Origin: Membranipora membranacea
Taxonomy: Eukaryota; Bryozoa; Gymnolaemata; Cheilostomatida; Membraniporidae
Length of the DNA stretch: 64,000 nt
NCBI GenBank assembly: GCA_914767715.1
Contig: OU612072.1
Location: 24,800,001-24,864,000, forward strand
Direction: 5' to 3'
Of this stretch, positions 35,869 through 48,234 are shown in pieces. The number at the start of each line of letters is the position of its first letter. Within the stretch, counting starts at the first letter, position 1. The notes below the pieces were generated by a model, which saw only the letters and a list, made by a program, of their open reading frames with translations, was not told where the DNA came from and made no database searches. Made by a program: the position numbers and the translations under genes.

Positions 35869-38540
35869 ATTTTTGTTGTTTGTTTGTTTTAATTTTAAAA
35901 CTTCTCATCCGAGAATGCTTACAATAACAGACAAAAAATGCCCCATGGTAAATAAAAATGTAAAACTGTAAAAACTGTATAAACTGGTTCTGAGGTAAAA
36001 ACAATCATAATATAGAAATTTAAAAGTCATTGTATCTATAGTTCACTAAGATGGCACAATTCCTCTTCTCTGTCCTACATTTCTGTATATACACACATTT
36101 ATCTGATCTTCTCGATGAGTGTCTGATGTTTTGATCTCGTATGGCAAGCCGTGGTCTGAGCGGATGATCGGTACTTTCCACAATTTGCTGTATATTATTG
36201 TGGCAGTTCAGCTTTAGTAGTTCGTTGAGCAGAGGGAGTGAGGCGGCTAGTAAGCGTTCCTTGTAATGTTCAACCTCTGGGTAAATTATCCTCAATGCAA
36301 GTTTCTGACATTTCTCAAGTTCATCTTGTTGGTATTTGCTTAAGAATGGATACCAGGCAGGTGCTGAGTGGGAGATTGTTGGTACTATCTGAGCTTTGTA
36401 CATTTGAACTAAACTCGGCTGGTTCACACCTGATTGCTTTAAGACAAGAAGTCCGTGACATTTTCTGTTAGCGGATGTACGTATATTTGTGACATGTTCG
36501 TTGAACTGCAGATGTTGGTCTATTGTCACACCTAACAGCTTGGTGGATGTGACATTTTCAACGCGGTGGGTATCCATCTGCAGTTTGTCAGTCATGGTCA
36601 TCTTCTTTCTTAGGGATACATTCATAGTTTTTGTCTTTGTTGCATTAAGTTTCATTTGATTGGCTTGTGTCCAGCTCTGGCATTCGTCGATAAGCTTCTG
36701 GCCGACTTCAAGAGGTTCGAACGCAACTAATGTTTGAGTGGTGCTGACGATTGAAAGATTTTGTTTCCTCAACGGGTAGTAGGTGGTAGTGTCGTCAGCG
36801 TATTTAACATTAGATCCCTGCGTGAATTGCGACGAGTCCACGAAGACCAACCACAGAGTAGGGCCGCAGAGTGTCCCCTGTGGTACACCAGTACGTATCT
36901 TTGCAGTGCATGATTTCACACTATGTTGTTTTAGAGTGACACACTGATGCCGATTGTCCAGGTAGTTATCAACCAGGGCCAGAAGTGACGCGAGAAGATT
37001 CAAGGATTTCAGTTTGCGTAAGAGCATAGAGTGATCCATCAGATCAAAGGCCTTACTAAAATCATAAAGAATCATTTCAGCGCCAATGTTTGATTTATCA
37101 TCCATAGCTTTTGTGACATCATCTAAAACAGATACTAACGCATCAGCACAGCCTACTACCTGCATCTATGCGAACTGGTTTTGATTCAGCTGTGGTATGA
37201 GATGATTTCGTAGTCGGGTGTTCATGAAGCCCTCGATGACTTTACCCACATGCCACAAAAGTGAGATGGGGCGATAGTCTTTGCAACCAGATGGAGAGTT
37301 GTTCTTTGCGATAGGAGTGATTTCCGCTGACTTATATGACAACGGAAATGTTGCTTCGGATAGAGTTTGGTTGATGATATCAGTTATTGGTATGCATAGG
37401 TCCTCATAGCAATATTTACTGATCCACGAAGGATAGTCATCACTATGTATAGCTTTCTGTGTGTTGATGTTTTTCAGAGCAGTTTTGACTCGGCCTATTG
37501 AAACCTGATCTACGGTGTATTTCTTATGAGTTTGATAGCACTCGGTTTTTGGGCTTTGAGCGTCACCAATAGAGATATAGTAGCTGTTCAGTTTTTCAAC
37601 AAACTGCTGTGTCATCTACGAGATCATGTGTGGATGTTTTCGTTTTGGTTTTGATATCGAGTGCTTTCACACTCTTCCACCAATTAGCGCTACCTGCCTT
37701 GAGATGATTGATTTTGCGATCAAAATAGCTGCGTTTTGATTTGGCTATTAATAGCTCCAGCATTGTTCTAAGATAGATATAGGAGGGTTTCCCTTTCGAG
37801 AAAGCTGTATCCTTGGCCCTTTGTATCTTTTGGATTAGAGGGGTTTCCCAGGCTGGCAAGCTATCATGCTTTATTCGGAATCTCTTCAACGAGCAATGTT
37901 TATGGTATATATCGCTTACGATTGACTGAAAAGCCTCAACCTTTACATCTAGATCCTTAACGAGTGACAGATAGGAACAGTCAATCTTGGCGATATCGAG
38001 TCTGGTTTTCTACCGAGCGTTTGCTGTCACAGTACGTTTATACACAGTTCTATACTCAGACTTTTTGATCACATCATTATTTACCAAAACACAAGCGTGG
38101 TCTGATTTACCAAGGGGAGCACATTTACTAACATTAGAACTCAAGTCAGACAAATCATTGGTGAACATTTCATCCAGGTATGCAGATTTTCTAGTCGGGA
38201 ATTTGACTAGATTTGTGAGGTGGAAGATATCCTCAATAATACTACAGCTAAGGGGGGGGGGGGAAATCACCACCAAGGACAATTGAATGATGTGGATACT
38301 TAACAAACAGATCTGTTAGCGTTTGTGTGAGGTAATCTAGAGTATTCTCCTCGCTGGCTCTTGGTGGGGGATATAAGCAGCCGAAGATTAGAGATGGACT
38401 GGAACCGGTAGGTACTGGTACTTTCACCCATGTGGCAGACGTGGTATGATCATTGTGTAACTGCCGAGATGGTAGGTCAGTTGAGATGTAAATAGCTGCT
38501 TCGCCGCCTCCTCTATTTACTCTATTTGTATTACACATTC
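35868..38540 (-). mobile_element. Antisense LINE inserted in LINE B (endonuclease plus RT)
   Basis: Read on the minus strand, it has a partial APE-type endonuclease (RGGGEAAIYIS, SLIFGCLYPPP, HHSIVLGGDF), a linker, YRPISLLWHVGKVIEG, DFSKAFDLMDHSMLL, TGVPQGTLCGPTLW and KYADDTTTYY, then a thumb region ending near 36020. The frame is broken by a 12-G run at 38252-38263, a TAG near 38009, a frameshift near 37610 and a TAG at 37166. The 3' end is an AAAC-type tail at about 35868-35890. The 5' end lacks the start of the endonuclease. It is CR1/L2-like and not active. Confidence 0.85.
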
Positions 38541-38930
38541 TTTTATCCATATTTAATTTATGGTATTGAGTTTTATGGTCATGCCGCAAATTGTCATCTT
38601 AATCACATCTATTTACTTAAAAAATCAGCCCTTCGTGTCATACTCAAAATCCGCCCATGTGGTCATGTGACCTCTATCTTCTCTGAGTATCAAATTATGC
38701 CCATTGAAATGCTTTTTAAATACTGCTATTTGTTACGCTTTAATAATACTCGCCTTAATGGGGAGTTGGAAATTCAAACCCCTGCCATTACAGCCACTAG
38801 GTTGAAGGAAAAATTTGCCCCAAAGAGAGCCAACAACTGTAGAGGGGAGAGGTCACTGTTAACCACAGGTGTTAACCTGTGGAATTCACACCTACTGGGG
38901 GAGGAGGGGCGACTCCTTCTGCTTTGCGTG
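38540..38930 (+). mobile_element. LINE B, second part (RT C-terminus)
   Basis: The frame YYTFFYPYLIYGIEFYGHA continues the interrupted VRPYFDIPMII at 35860 in the way RT thumb regions of this clade do, and runs to NLWNSHL. This supports one element split by the antisense insertion. Confidence 0.75.
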
Positions 38931-39060
38931 GGAGGTTGACGTTGACGCGTTGACACGTTGATGTCCTCGAGTAGGCTGCGTGTCTGGGCTCGCCCTGGGG
39001 ACGGTAGCCTTCGTTTTCCCGATAATCGGATTGTCGCCAAACTAGTCCTGGACTAATCTG
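38931..39060. other. GC-rich segment next to LINE remains
   Basis: A stretch with GTTGACGCGTTGACACGTTG and CTGGGCTCGCCCTGGGGAC is much richer in GC than anything near it. No gene is recognised; it may be a LINE 3' region. Confidence 0.35.
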
Positions 39061-39092
39061 ACCATGCCGCTGCCTTATTTCATTTCACTATT

Positions 39093-39965
39093 TTAGTCCT
39101 TTGACTTTAAATACAATAAATTGTTGCAGAAACCAATAAAATAAAAGAATCTTGAAAGGTCCTGAGTGGAAATCAGATGTTTTGGAATAAAATGTACAAA
39201 GGCGATAAGCCTAAAAGCCCCCTTCAGTAGTAGAAATAATGGATTCGTTATATGAGCTGGGGCTATGTTATAGTAAATATGAATACCATAGATTAGGTAA
39301 CAGAAAATGAAACAGTGATAATAGGTCATCACTGCTTTCCTTCCAACGCAAAATCTACATTGCTGAAATAGTGCAAGATTAGCCTTGAGCTTTTCTAAAT
39401 ATAGTCATTGTGATCAGTCCATTAAAGCATGTCACATATACATATCCAAGGAGTTTGGTTTTGGTGTGTCTCTCGAGCCCAAGACCAGAAATCTAAATAG
39501 AAAATTTGGTGCTGGGCGATGCACAACAAAGAAGATAATGTGACTTTTTTGTATCGATCACCATTTAGTTTGACTTACACCATTGGTTTATCACACCGAG
39601 ATCAAGATTGCGAGATTGCTCTCATTGAAAAATTTGGTGGCTTTTGGAAACAAAAGTAGTATCATCGGCGTAAGCATTGACATTAGCCATGAGAGGTGAG
39701 TTCAAAAGATCATTGATAAATAGCGAAAACAATGTCGGGGCAATGATTGAGCCTTGAGGGACAAGTTTTCCAATAGGTAGCAATGTGGACAACTTTTGAA
39801 GAAGTATAGAGAGATCAACACAATCAAACGATTTCATAAAGTGAAGAAAAAATATAGAAACATAACAACTATGAGATGTCCAGTCTAGACAATCACTAAA
39901 TAACTTATGCATGGCATGATCTGCGCAAGGGAAACCTTTTCTAAAACCTGACTGTAAGTTGTATA
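39093..39965 (-). mobile_element. LINE C fragment (RT), degenerate
   Basis: The minus strand shows QSGFRKGFPCADHAMHKLF, FMKSFDCVDLSILLQKL, LVPQGSIIAPTLFSLFINDL and AYADDTTFVS, then after decayed sequence a thumb-like CYLIYGIHIYYNIAPAH. The stretch between the KSFDCVD and VPQGS motifs is shorter than normal, so an internal deletion is likely. Confidence 0.8.
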
Positions 39966-41692
39966 GGATTTTATTTTGTCATAACACAATAATTTTATTT
40001 TTATTTGATTGTTATGTGTCACTATTGATTACCTTTGTATTATATGAATAGCAGAGAAAGTGGCTTGAAGTTTGAAGTTTGTTTATTGCCTAAATTCTAA
40101 TATCCATCCTGTGATATGTTGATAGCATCGAATGTACAGCACATACATGGAAAAATAATAATGAAAGGAGTCTGAGCTGCATTAGTTAAAAAATCGCATA
40201 TAAAATTCAAAAAAGGTATTTTGTCTTTTGGTTGTTCTACACTTGGATGGCCTAGCAAATCGTTGTTTTTACACCCTCAAGTTGGGCAGAAATTGAATTA
40301 GTCAGTCGTTTAACAGTAACATATTATTACTAGCAAGCCGGAGCAAGGTATAATTTGGTATAATTAAAGGTAGTAAAAATGGGCTATAATTTTTATCAAT
40401 GACCTTGGATTGGGATAATAATATGTTCAACTGAGGTGCAGTTAACATTGCCATTATGATGCGAAGCAATTTTGTTGTCAACATTCTTGACCGTACTTGT
40501 AACATGGAATTCCCTGGGAAATTTTGCTTCGCGTTTAAGGGGGATTCCCTTTGAAGATTATCTGTTTTGTGATTGATAAATCTCTATTTAGGTCATAATT
40601 TTAATCACATGGATACATGATTAAATGTTCCAGACTTCAACCTTATGACTAAATTTTGTTTGTACCCTGTGTTATCACCAAATTTTGTTTATGTTAAAAG
40701 CTTCAGGGCTTTACCGTAAAAATCTAGTTTGCATTTAATTTTTTCATCAAGCTATCATGATCATACTTTCTAGGAACCAGGTGGAAAATGTCTAGAAAGA
40801 TTGCATACGCACATATATGAACTATACATGTAGATTTTGACTGAGACCTTATATCATTGTCTTATTTTGAACTCTGTAGTCCGTAGTTACAGCAGATAGT
40901 GAGCAACTGTCTAATTTACAAAATTCCGGTTCACACGCTTATATCACAATATTAAAACAGACAAAGAATTTAGTTAGCACACAAATCGTAACAGATATTG
41001 AGACTATTGCTGCTAATTTCTGACTGATTGGTTGCCTTAGCCTTGTACATCTTTAGTGGTAAATGTTGGATTATTTCACTCATGTACATATAAACACGTT
41101 TCAATGACTACAAGCAATATGAAATTGACCTTAGAGTTGTCCATTCTTGGTTTGTAGAAGCAAAACTCGATCGGATCAAAAACCTTTGCATAGCTTTTAC
41201 TATTTGATTTTCTTGGCACAGTTTAGCAGGGTTTGAGTGCTCAAACTCTGACTGGATAGCTGGTTAAATACACAATTCCCTGTCCACATAAAATGCAATT
41301 GAACAAACTTTCGGGTTATATACTATTTAACCTTAGCATTTTTGTACTGTTGATTATTTTATGTCAGTTTCAATGCTGAAGTAATTGCTTCAGGAACAGG
41401 ACTGAGCATACACATGCTTTGATCCCTGTAGAGAAAGATTGGGATGGAGTGTCAGGAAAACTGCCGACTACCTCCATTAGAAAAGTACTACGAAATGTGT
41501 TATTGCAGAAGAGTAATGTATTAAATATTGCAATAAGATAACAAAACTAGCAATAAGAAGCTGATTGAAAGACAAAAGAGAGTCGTTGTGAGATAAATCA
41601 CATGTAATTCAAACAAAATTATTAGTTTTGCTGCAGGGTCCGGTTCATTTCTTGTTGTATGTGTCTGGTTCAGTAATTGGCTGTCCGTAAGT
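39966..41692. other. No supported gene
   Basis: AT-rich sequence without exon-like frames; it lies between LINE C and the last exon of GY-5. Confidence 0.5.
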
Positions 41693-42743
41693 TTAATATT
41701 CTAGAAAAATTGAATGAAATTGAATCATATGATGCTTTGACTAATTGACTTACACACAGAACGTTTGTATACAAATATTTGATCACAGCCTGAATGCTTT
41801 TGTGGCAACTCTCTTGAAACTAAAATAAAAATGATCAAAATTGAATATTAAGTTTTCCTTTCTTATTTGTGTGTTTGATCGTGGGGTTTATCTGTATTTT
41901 CTAACATCACAAGGATTGATCATCCAATGATGTATTCATATTAACTTACTGCCATATGCGTTATATTTGCCGTACAATCCTAAGCGTCCACCTCCATATC
42001 TGCCATAGAGACCACCAGCTCCTTTTCCGTATTGCCCATACAGACCACCATGGCCTCTTCCGTATTGCCCATACAGACCACCATGGCCTTTTCCGTATTG
42101 CCCATAACCCCCATATCGTCCACCATAGCCGTAGTTTCTTCCTCCATAAAGGCCATATCCTCTTCCATATTGTCCATAAAGACTGTCATATTCAAAATAA
42201 ATGATTAGCATACTATTTTGCAGCATTGAAATTGTCTATGAGAAGATTACATCGCATGGGCTCTTATTAACCTGATCAGAAAATCAAAGGATTGCAATAT
42301 GCATTCTTGTAGAATGAGTTAGAATGATTTTCAATTGAAATATATTATGTTTTTGATTGGACCTACAACAGTTGCGCTCATTTGATATACACTATATAAT
42401 TGCATGAAACATTGCAATCTAAAAGTTATTTTTTAACTGTTCCATAATTGAGGATACATACTATTTGCTCATGACAATGCTTCTCTCTGGAAGACAATAA
42501 AAAGGCATAAATATCAAGTCTGTCCAACAATGGAGTTGTGTGGTTTTGTTATAAAGAAAGACAACTCTCAGTGTGAAGTCCCATTAGTTCACAAGCTCAT
42601 ACATCACTCAAAATAAATGTGCCATTAATCTGTATCCTGTATGAAAGATCCCAAATATCCGATGCTTACCCTCCATGTCCGCCTGTACTGAGTACTGAGG
42701 CTACTGCAAGGCAGAGGACCAAGGCTAGTGCAAGAACCTTCAT
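41693..42743 (-). CDS. Gly/Tyr-rich secreted repeat protein 5 (GY-5), 104 residues
   Basis: Coding parts are 42670-42743, 41950-42182 and 41693-41700. The signal peptide starts MKVLALALVLCLAVASVLST, followed by GGHGG across intron 2 (phase 2, GG then T). The mature chain reads SLYGQYGRGYGLYGGRNYGY and then three units of the YGQYGKGHGGL, YGQYGRGHGGL and YGQYGKGAGGL type. It is shorter and more varied than GY-1 to -4. Exon 3 ends GGC A; by homology with the GATATTAA last exon of GY-1, the last exon starts at 41700 with AATATTAA after TTTTTCTAG, giving a C-terminal GKY. His in the repeat linker is typical of this gene. Confidence 0.8.
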
Positions 42744-42895
42744 ATTGAAAGATGGGAGTTGAAACTTTGTAATCTATAAACCAAAAAGATTACATACAAA
42801 TCAACACAGTAATATACATAGAAATAGAGCCCAATAGAAACCTAAGCCGCTCTTATGAGTCGCTCCATTTTTCGTGAATCTCCTGTATATAGGTA

Positions 42896-42982
42896 ATCAG
42901 TGGTAGGGATTTGTTCAAGAATCATTTAGAATGAGCTAGCTGAAAAACACAACATAACAAGCTATAAATCCCTACCACTGAT
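42896..42982. repeat. Perfect 17-bp inverted repeat in intron 1 of GY-5
   Basis: ATCAGTGGTAGGGATTT (42896-42912) and its exact reverse complement (42966-42982) flank about 53 bases. It could be a tiny foldback element or a hairpin in the intron. Confidence 0.7.
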
Positions 42983-43313
42983 GGCGGTCAACCAGTAATA
43001 AAGAAAACCGCAAAAGCCGAGTAGACATCTATTTATCGTTGTCTATGGTAATATACTTTATTAGAATCTTTTGTTAACGAGGCAGACGGAAGAAAAACCT
43101 TCACTAATCTATCGCTGATGATCAGCATTTAACTGAATGTCAATAATTTTGTGAGTATGTCAAGTTAATCAATAAAAATTCGCCAGCGTTTGGATACCAG
43201 AGTATGCTGAATGCATAATAAAACATAAAAGCAAACCAGAATTCTCAGTGTTTCGAATATCAAAGTCCTAATTTTAACAATAATTTAACAACTCTTTAAA
43301 CACTTTCACTTAC

Positions 43314-43374
43314 CTTTCTCCTAGATGCAAAGAGCTAACTGATATTTTCTAGTCCACCGTATTGGCTTTATATA
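43314..43374 (-). promoter_or_regulatory. TATA box and non-coding exon 1 of GY-5
   Basis: The minus strand shows CGCTATATAAAGCC (box 43367-43374), then an exon ending at 43314 with donor gtaagt. Exon 2 starts at 42773 after TTTATAG. Confidence 0.75.
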
Positions 43375-43867
43375 GCGAATTATTGAGCTCTAATTAGTAA
43401 CTATCTTGAGTAGTTTGTCCCAAAATATTAAAAGCCTTGTCTGCAGCCGTCATTTCACAAGTGCCCCATTCTAGCCTGATGAGTGTGGGCGTTAACTTCA
43501 TGTCAATTGCTTCTCATCGGAAGGACATTATGGGAGCAAAGAGTGGTTAAACAGGTCGTCTGAATGTAGCAAAAGAGTGGAAGAGGAAGTGCCATTTCAG
43601 AAAAATGAACTCACATCCTAATTTTTGCTGGACTTAGCTCCATTGGATTTATTGGAGAGCCAGGAAATGGAATCTTATCAAGATTGTGCCAATGGCAAGC
43701 GGTTTCAACATGGGTTATACATCATTAGGCTATCCGATCGTGTGGCACTAGACTGAGGCTTGGAAACATGGATAACTGATACTCAGACTTTGGTAAATCA
43801 TCGTTTGTTTGAATTGATAATCGAAACCTGTCACCATCACTTTTGACATTTTGGGTGCCATTAAATA

Positions 43868-43901
43868 AGACAGACAGACAGACAGACAATCAGACAGACA
43901 G
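43868..43901. repeat. (GACA)n microsatellite
   Basis: About eight tetranucleotide units with one interruption (GACAATCAGACA). Confidence 0.9.
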
Positions 43902-46423
43902 TATGAGTCGACAAGTGTCTGTCACTCTTTGCTAGCTCAAACCTTCAATAACAGAAAATGCTTGCATTATAAATCTACCATTGCTACCCAGTACCAACGT
44001 ATCCTGACAAATCATGCAGCCAGTTGTGACCTGCTATAACTTTGATAATGCAAACAATATGTTGACCATTTACCCACAATGCTTGGATAATTTTTGGCTC
44101 TTGGAAGATAACTGTTTTATCACAATTAGGGGTATTGGTTAGTTCAGCTCTCAGTTAAAAACTCATGCGAATTTGGATTCATCCTAACTCTGTAGAGCAA
44201 AGATAACAATCTTGAGTTCATTGGATCCAAGTAATTCTAAAGCACTGCTTCTCATGCTAAGCCTAAGCGTATAATTTTTCTTTTGGAACAGGGAAAGGGT
44301 ATTTTTTGGTAATAGTCAGTTATTTTTTACCACTGAAAATGCTTGTCTTGCACAATACTACATCCAACTCGTCATGTCTAGATTTTTGTTTGGGAGAGTA
44401 ACAGTGAAAATGAAAAAGAATAGATGCCACACCCCGATGTATTTCAACTTATTGTGCTCAGTGGGATATTTTCATTGATTGTTATGTTGGCAAAATAATA
44501 TGCACATAAGCAGATATAAAGCTTGATATCCCAAAAAATTACCTTAGAATAATGTCTAATATCATCTTCCAATGGGAAGACTTGTTGGCCCCTGCTTCAC
44601 CCAAAAGCGTAACCGAACAAATTTGGAGGGCTAAAACAATTTCCGACCAGGTTGTTATTGGAAAATTATCCCTGGGAAGATCCAGGCACTTAGGAATATG
44701 ATCATCAGAAATCAGATGGGCGTACTCAAAGGGTGTTATCTTTATTAAAATTCAAGTGGCAGAGGATGATCGAAGAATGTGATTTCTGCGCTAAGTTTCC
44801 TGTCAATTATGCAATTATAGAGATGCCTAATCAATCGTTGCCTAAAGTAAAACACTGGGAAAATGTTTGTTACACAGTTCAAAGCACTTGTCTGCATTCA
44901 ACAAGTTATATCCTGGATTTAAACTCATCTAGGGGACTATATGAAAATACTCAAAGAAGGTCGCAGGGAATAATTTGATAAATTTCTATTTTCGAAATTG
45001 TAGTTTCTCCCAGTATGGTGTGAGTTTACGGTCGTGCTGATTATGTTCCTTGTATAATATCAACCAATTCCTTTAGTAAATTTTCAATTTAACTTGCTGG
45101 AAATGGTTGTTCAAATTTGCTCTCTGCAAACATAGAATATTCAATGAGTTTTAGTTTCACCAATCTCTCTCCTACGTCAATCATTTAATGAAAACTGCTG
45201 TCATGTGAACTGATAACTCATATTGCCTCGCTTAATGGTACTGACCCAGTTGTTTCAATCTAATAGCTATGATTTCAGTTGTATTGCCTTCTGTTTGAGT
45301 TATCACCAAATGGTGGAATCAATATTTCAAAATTTGGTTTCAAGATAGCTGGAGGTCTTGGTGCCAGGAAAATCACATATTTAAGATTTTAAAATGGATA
45401 AAACTAACAACGGCATAAATTGTATTAGAATTTATTTACAAATAAAGCTGTTTGGCCTCCAACGGATAGGATCAAATGTACCCTTTTAACGGATAAACTT
45501 GATCATGATCTGTTCATGTAGTCAATTTCATTATAAAAGCTCTAAATTTGTACACAAAGTCAGATTAAAAATTCATGACTCATGAGTTAGTTTGCACGCC
45601 GAAGATAACCATATGTTTGCTGAATCAAAATTAACCAGGATGTCATGAATAAGTAGAAGTTTTAATGAAAATTAGGCAGCAACGGGTGATCGGAGGCACC
45701 ATGTTTGTCTCTCGCCCTCTTGCTTTCTTTTGAACATTAAGGTTTCCACAGCATGCCATGTTCCCTCCTGCTTCCTACTTATTTTCAAGAGAAGTCCCTC
45801 CTTCTGAGGCACTAAGTTATAATTATACAACTTTAAGTCTGTTTTGCAGGATATAAATTTGACTATCACTCGGATACTTGCAAGAAAATTGCCTCCTTCG
45901 GATGTCATTATCCGCACAGTTTTGTCTGCTCATTTGTACCATGTGTGACGTGCCTGGCAGACAGTCAGTGAATCCTTTCATAACAAAAATTGTAATGATA
46001 TATTTGAACCATATAATTCCATAAGGAAAGATATTAGGCAATGAATTGGTTTTCAAAAGTCTGATCTTCATGTGTAGAAAAAAATTTATTTGAACTGTTG
46101 CCGAAACAATTGGTTGAAATTTGCTCCTTTGAAGTTGGCTGAATAACGTTGAGGGATGTTGATGCTGAATTAAAAATAACCTCACACATAATACTGCCGT
46201 CCTCTCCAAAAACTGGATGCATTGAGTACTTTGTAATAAATTTGCTGGTGTTAAATAGATTCATGAATAAACACTGATTTCTGCACTCACCTGTAGTAAA
46301 TAATTCTGAATTTGGCATTATTTTTAGTATTCATCATTCAGAATGTACACACAAAATAATATGATGACCTTGAGCATGATTTAAAAAAAGTCCATTACAC
46401 ATTTATCTAAGACATATACTTTG
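43902..46423. other. No supported gene
   Basis: Open stretches near 44733-44978 and 45672-46318 lack splice-site, start or motif support. Composition is uniform AT-rich. Confidence 0.5.
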
Positions 46424-46590
46424 ATGGACAAGGTTGATTAAAATAAATCACTCGCCTATCCTGAAGCATTGGCAGCAAAATATTAGTGCCTTAGGGGCTA
46501 GACCGCAATATCTGCACCAGTTTGGGATTCAAACCCACGACATTCAGCATTTGCATGCTAACAGAACGACGCTCTAACCAAACGCAGCCA
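46424..46590 (-). mobile_element. tRNA-derived SINE, family D, copy 1
   Basis: The minus strand has a tRNA-like head (GGTGGCTGCGTTTGGTTAGA, B box GGGTTTGAATCCC), a body with GCAGATATTGCGGTCTAG and tail TTTATTTTAATCAACC. The copy at 58340-58562 shares head, body and tail. Confidence 0.7.
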
Positions 46591-47167
46591 CCTCCTTCTT
46601 CTTGGCTTAAGCTAACAATAGACATTAAAAACTGGGAAACTGATCATAATTTTATCTAGGCCTGTCTTTATAATATGATGAGAAACAGGTGATAGGAAAA
46701 TAGTCTCGATGACCATCTGCAGGGAAAATTAAAATATATCCTTGACATTGAATTCTTGAGTTGGAATAACAGCCTTGAGCCCTTGGGATATCTTGGATAG
46801 TTATGATCTGCAGCACATATCTAAATGAAAAACTTATGTGTAGGGCGGCATAATTGGGGATTGGAATCTTCCATCTACAGATTTAGATATTTATAACCAA
46901 ATCATAAAAACTTTAACGCCAATTAGAAATGAATTGAAGAAATAAAAATATATATGTCGAGGTATATCAACTTACATATGCGCAGAAATACGGTGCTCGT
47001 TGTCAATAAACAAAAATAAAAAGCACAGTGATGGAAGTGGAACCTTGTCTGCCCGAATGCTCTAAAAAATATCAATTAATAATCCAAGGTTTTTCCTGAC
47101 TTATTTTACCATAGAAATTGGCGAGTAACCGCATGAGATCTTTTCATATAACTGTAGTATTTAGCCA

Positions 47168-47403
47168 TATCATGGCGCAATGGGTAAGGCATGGGTCTTT
47201 CAATCGAAAGGTCTTGTGTTTGACTCCCGGCGTGTCACGGTGGTGTTAGGAAGTTCATCCGACCTCAAATGCTCCCGTGCCCAATCAGGATCCAGTCTGT
47301 ACACCCATACTGATACCGAGACAAAAAAACCAAGCAACATCATGGTTTCTCACACGGTAACACAGGGTATCGAGACTATAAATGGACGTAAGTTGTGAGT
47401 TTT
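47168..47403 (+). mobile_element. tRNA-derived SINE, family A, copy 2
   Basis: Same order as the copy at 14650-14873 on the other strand: ATGGGTAAGGCATGGGTCTT, a B-box-like GTTTGACTCCC, CTCAAATGCTCCCGTGCCC, and the 3' part ending GTGAGTTTTATTT. Confidence 0.8.
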
Positions 47404-47584
47404 ATTTAAGCCTTATCATTGTCTTGGCAGCTCTATGAAATACCTCTCATCTGCTGAGTGCGGATGGCGTTGCCTAAATTATGCAATGTAAAAGACTAAG
47501 ACAAATTTAATCTGGAAAATAAGCCCTATGGCATTTTGAAATTACAGTGACTGAAAGTTCATATTATACAAGAAATTAAATATG

Positions 47585-47700
47585 CAGCTGCTGTTGTTGG
47601 TACCATTTTGATTATATAAAGTGTGTTTTGGTGAAGGACTTGATTAAAATACTGCCCCAGGCCATTGTTATGTTATTATTGGTCAATATCTTTGGCAGAC
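47585..47700 (+). promoter_or_regulatory. Upstream module of the short Tyr-rich genes, copy 1
   Basis: Shares an ordered series (AGCTG(A/C)..TTGTT, ACTGCC, TTGTTATGTTATT, TCTGG-like) with segments at 51375-51495, 51850-51970 and 53733-53845, all in the same orientation and upstream of a TATAAAAGGC promoter. Confidence 0.5.
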
Positions 47701-47944
47701 TCATAATATAATTCTAATTTCAAGTCTAAGTTGCTCTGAAGACTTAAAAGTCTTAGTGAGCATCGCAATAATTTTCTTGTCACAAAAACTACAGGAATGT
47801 TTGTGTGTATATTATAGTTCAATAATTTGTTTTCTCTACAGATATATTCAGCACCTTTATAGGCTTATAAATAAAACCTGCCAGAAATATGTCATTATGA
47901 GAAAATTATATTATGTTTTGGTATAAACTGGTCTCACTAGTGTG

Positions 47945-48001
47945 TATAAAAGGCAGAGAATAGCTTTGAAGATTCAGTTTGCTATTTCTCACTTAAGGAA
48001 G
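47945..48001 (+). promoter_or_regulatory. TATA box and exon 1 of YG-short-1
   Basis: TATAAAAG at 47945-47952, then the non-coding exon ending CTTAAGGAAG at 48001 with donor gtaagc. Exon 2 starts at 48201 after TTTTCAG. Confidence 0.8.
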
Positions 48002-48234
48002 GTAAGCTTAGCTATAAAAGAATATCTAACTTTCATTCAGCTATTTTTGGATGCTGTTTCAGATTATTTATCTCTGTTGAGACAAATATTTGCTTCTATA
48101 TGATCATTCCTGCAACATATAAGTGTCTTTGAATTCTTTTCTCTTTGACCTGCTAACACTTTATATGAGTTTCATGCCAGCCATTTCTATCTGTTTTCAG
48201 ATAGATATACTCGTTGTTGCTTGTCAATATCAAG

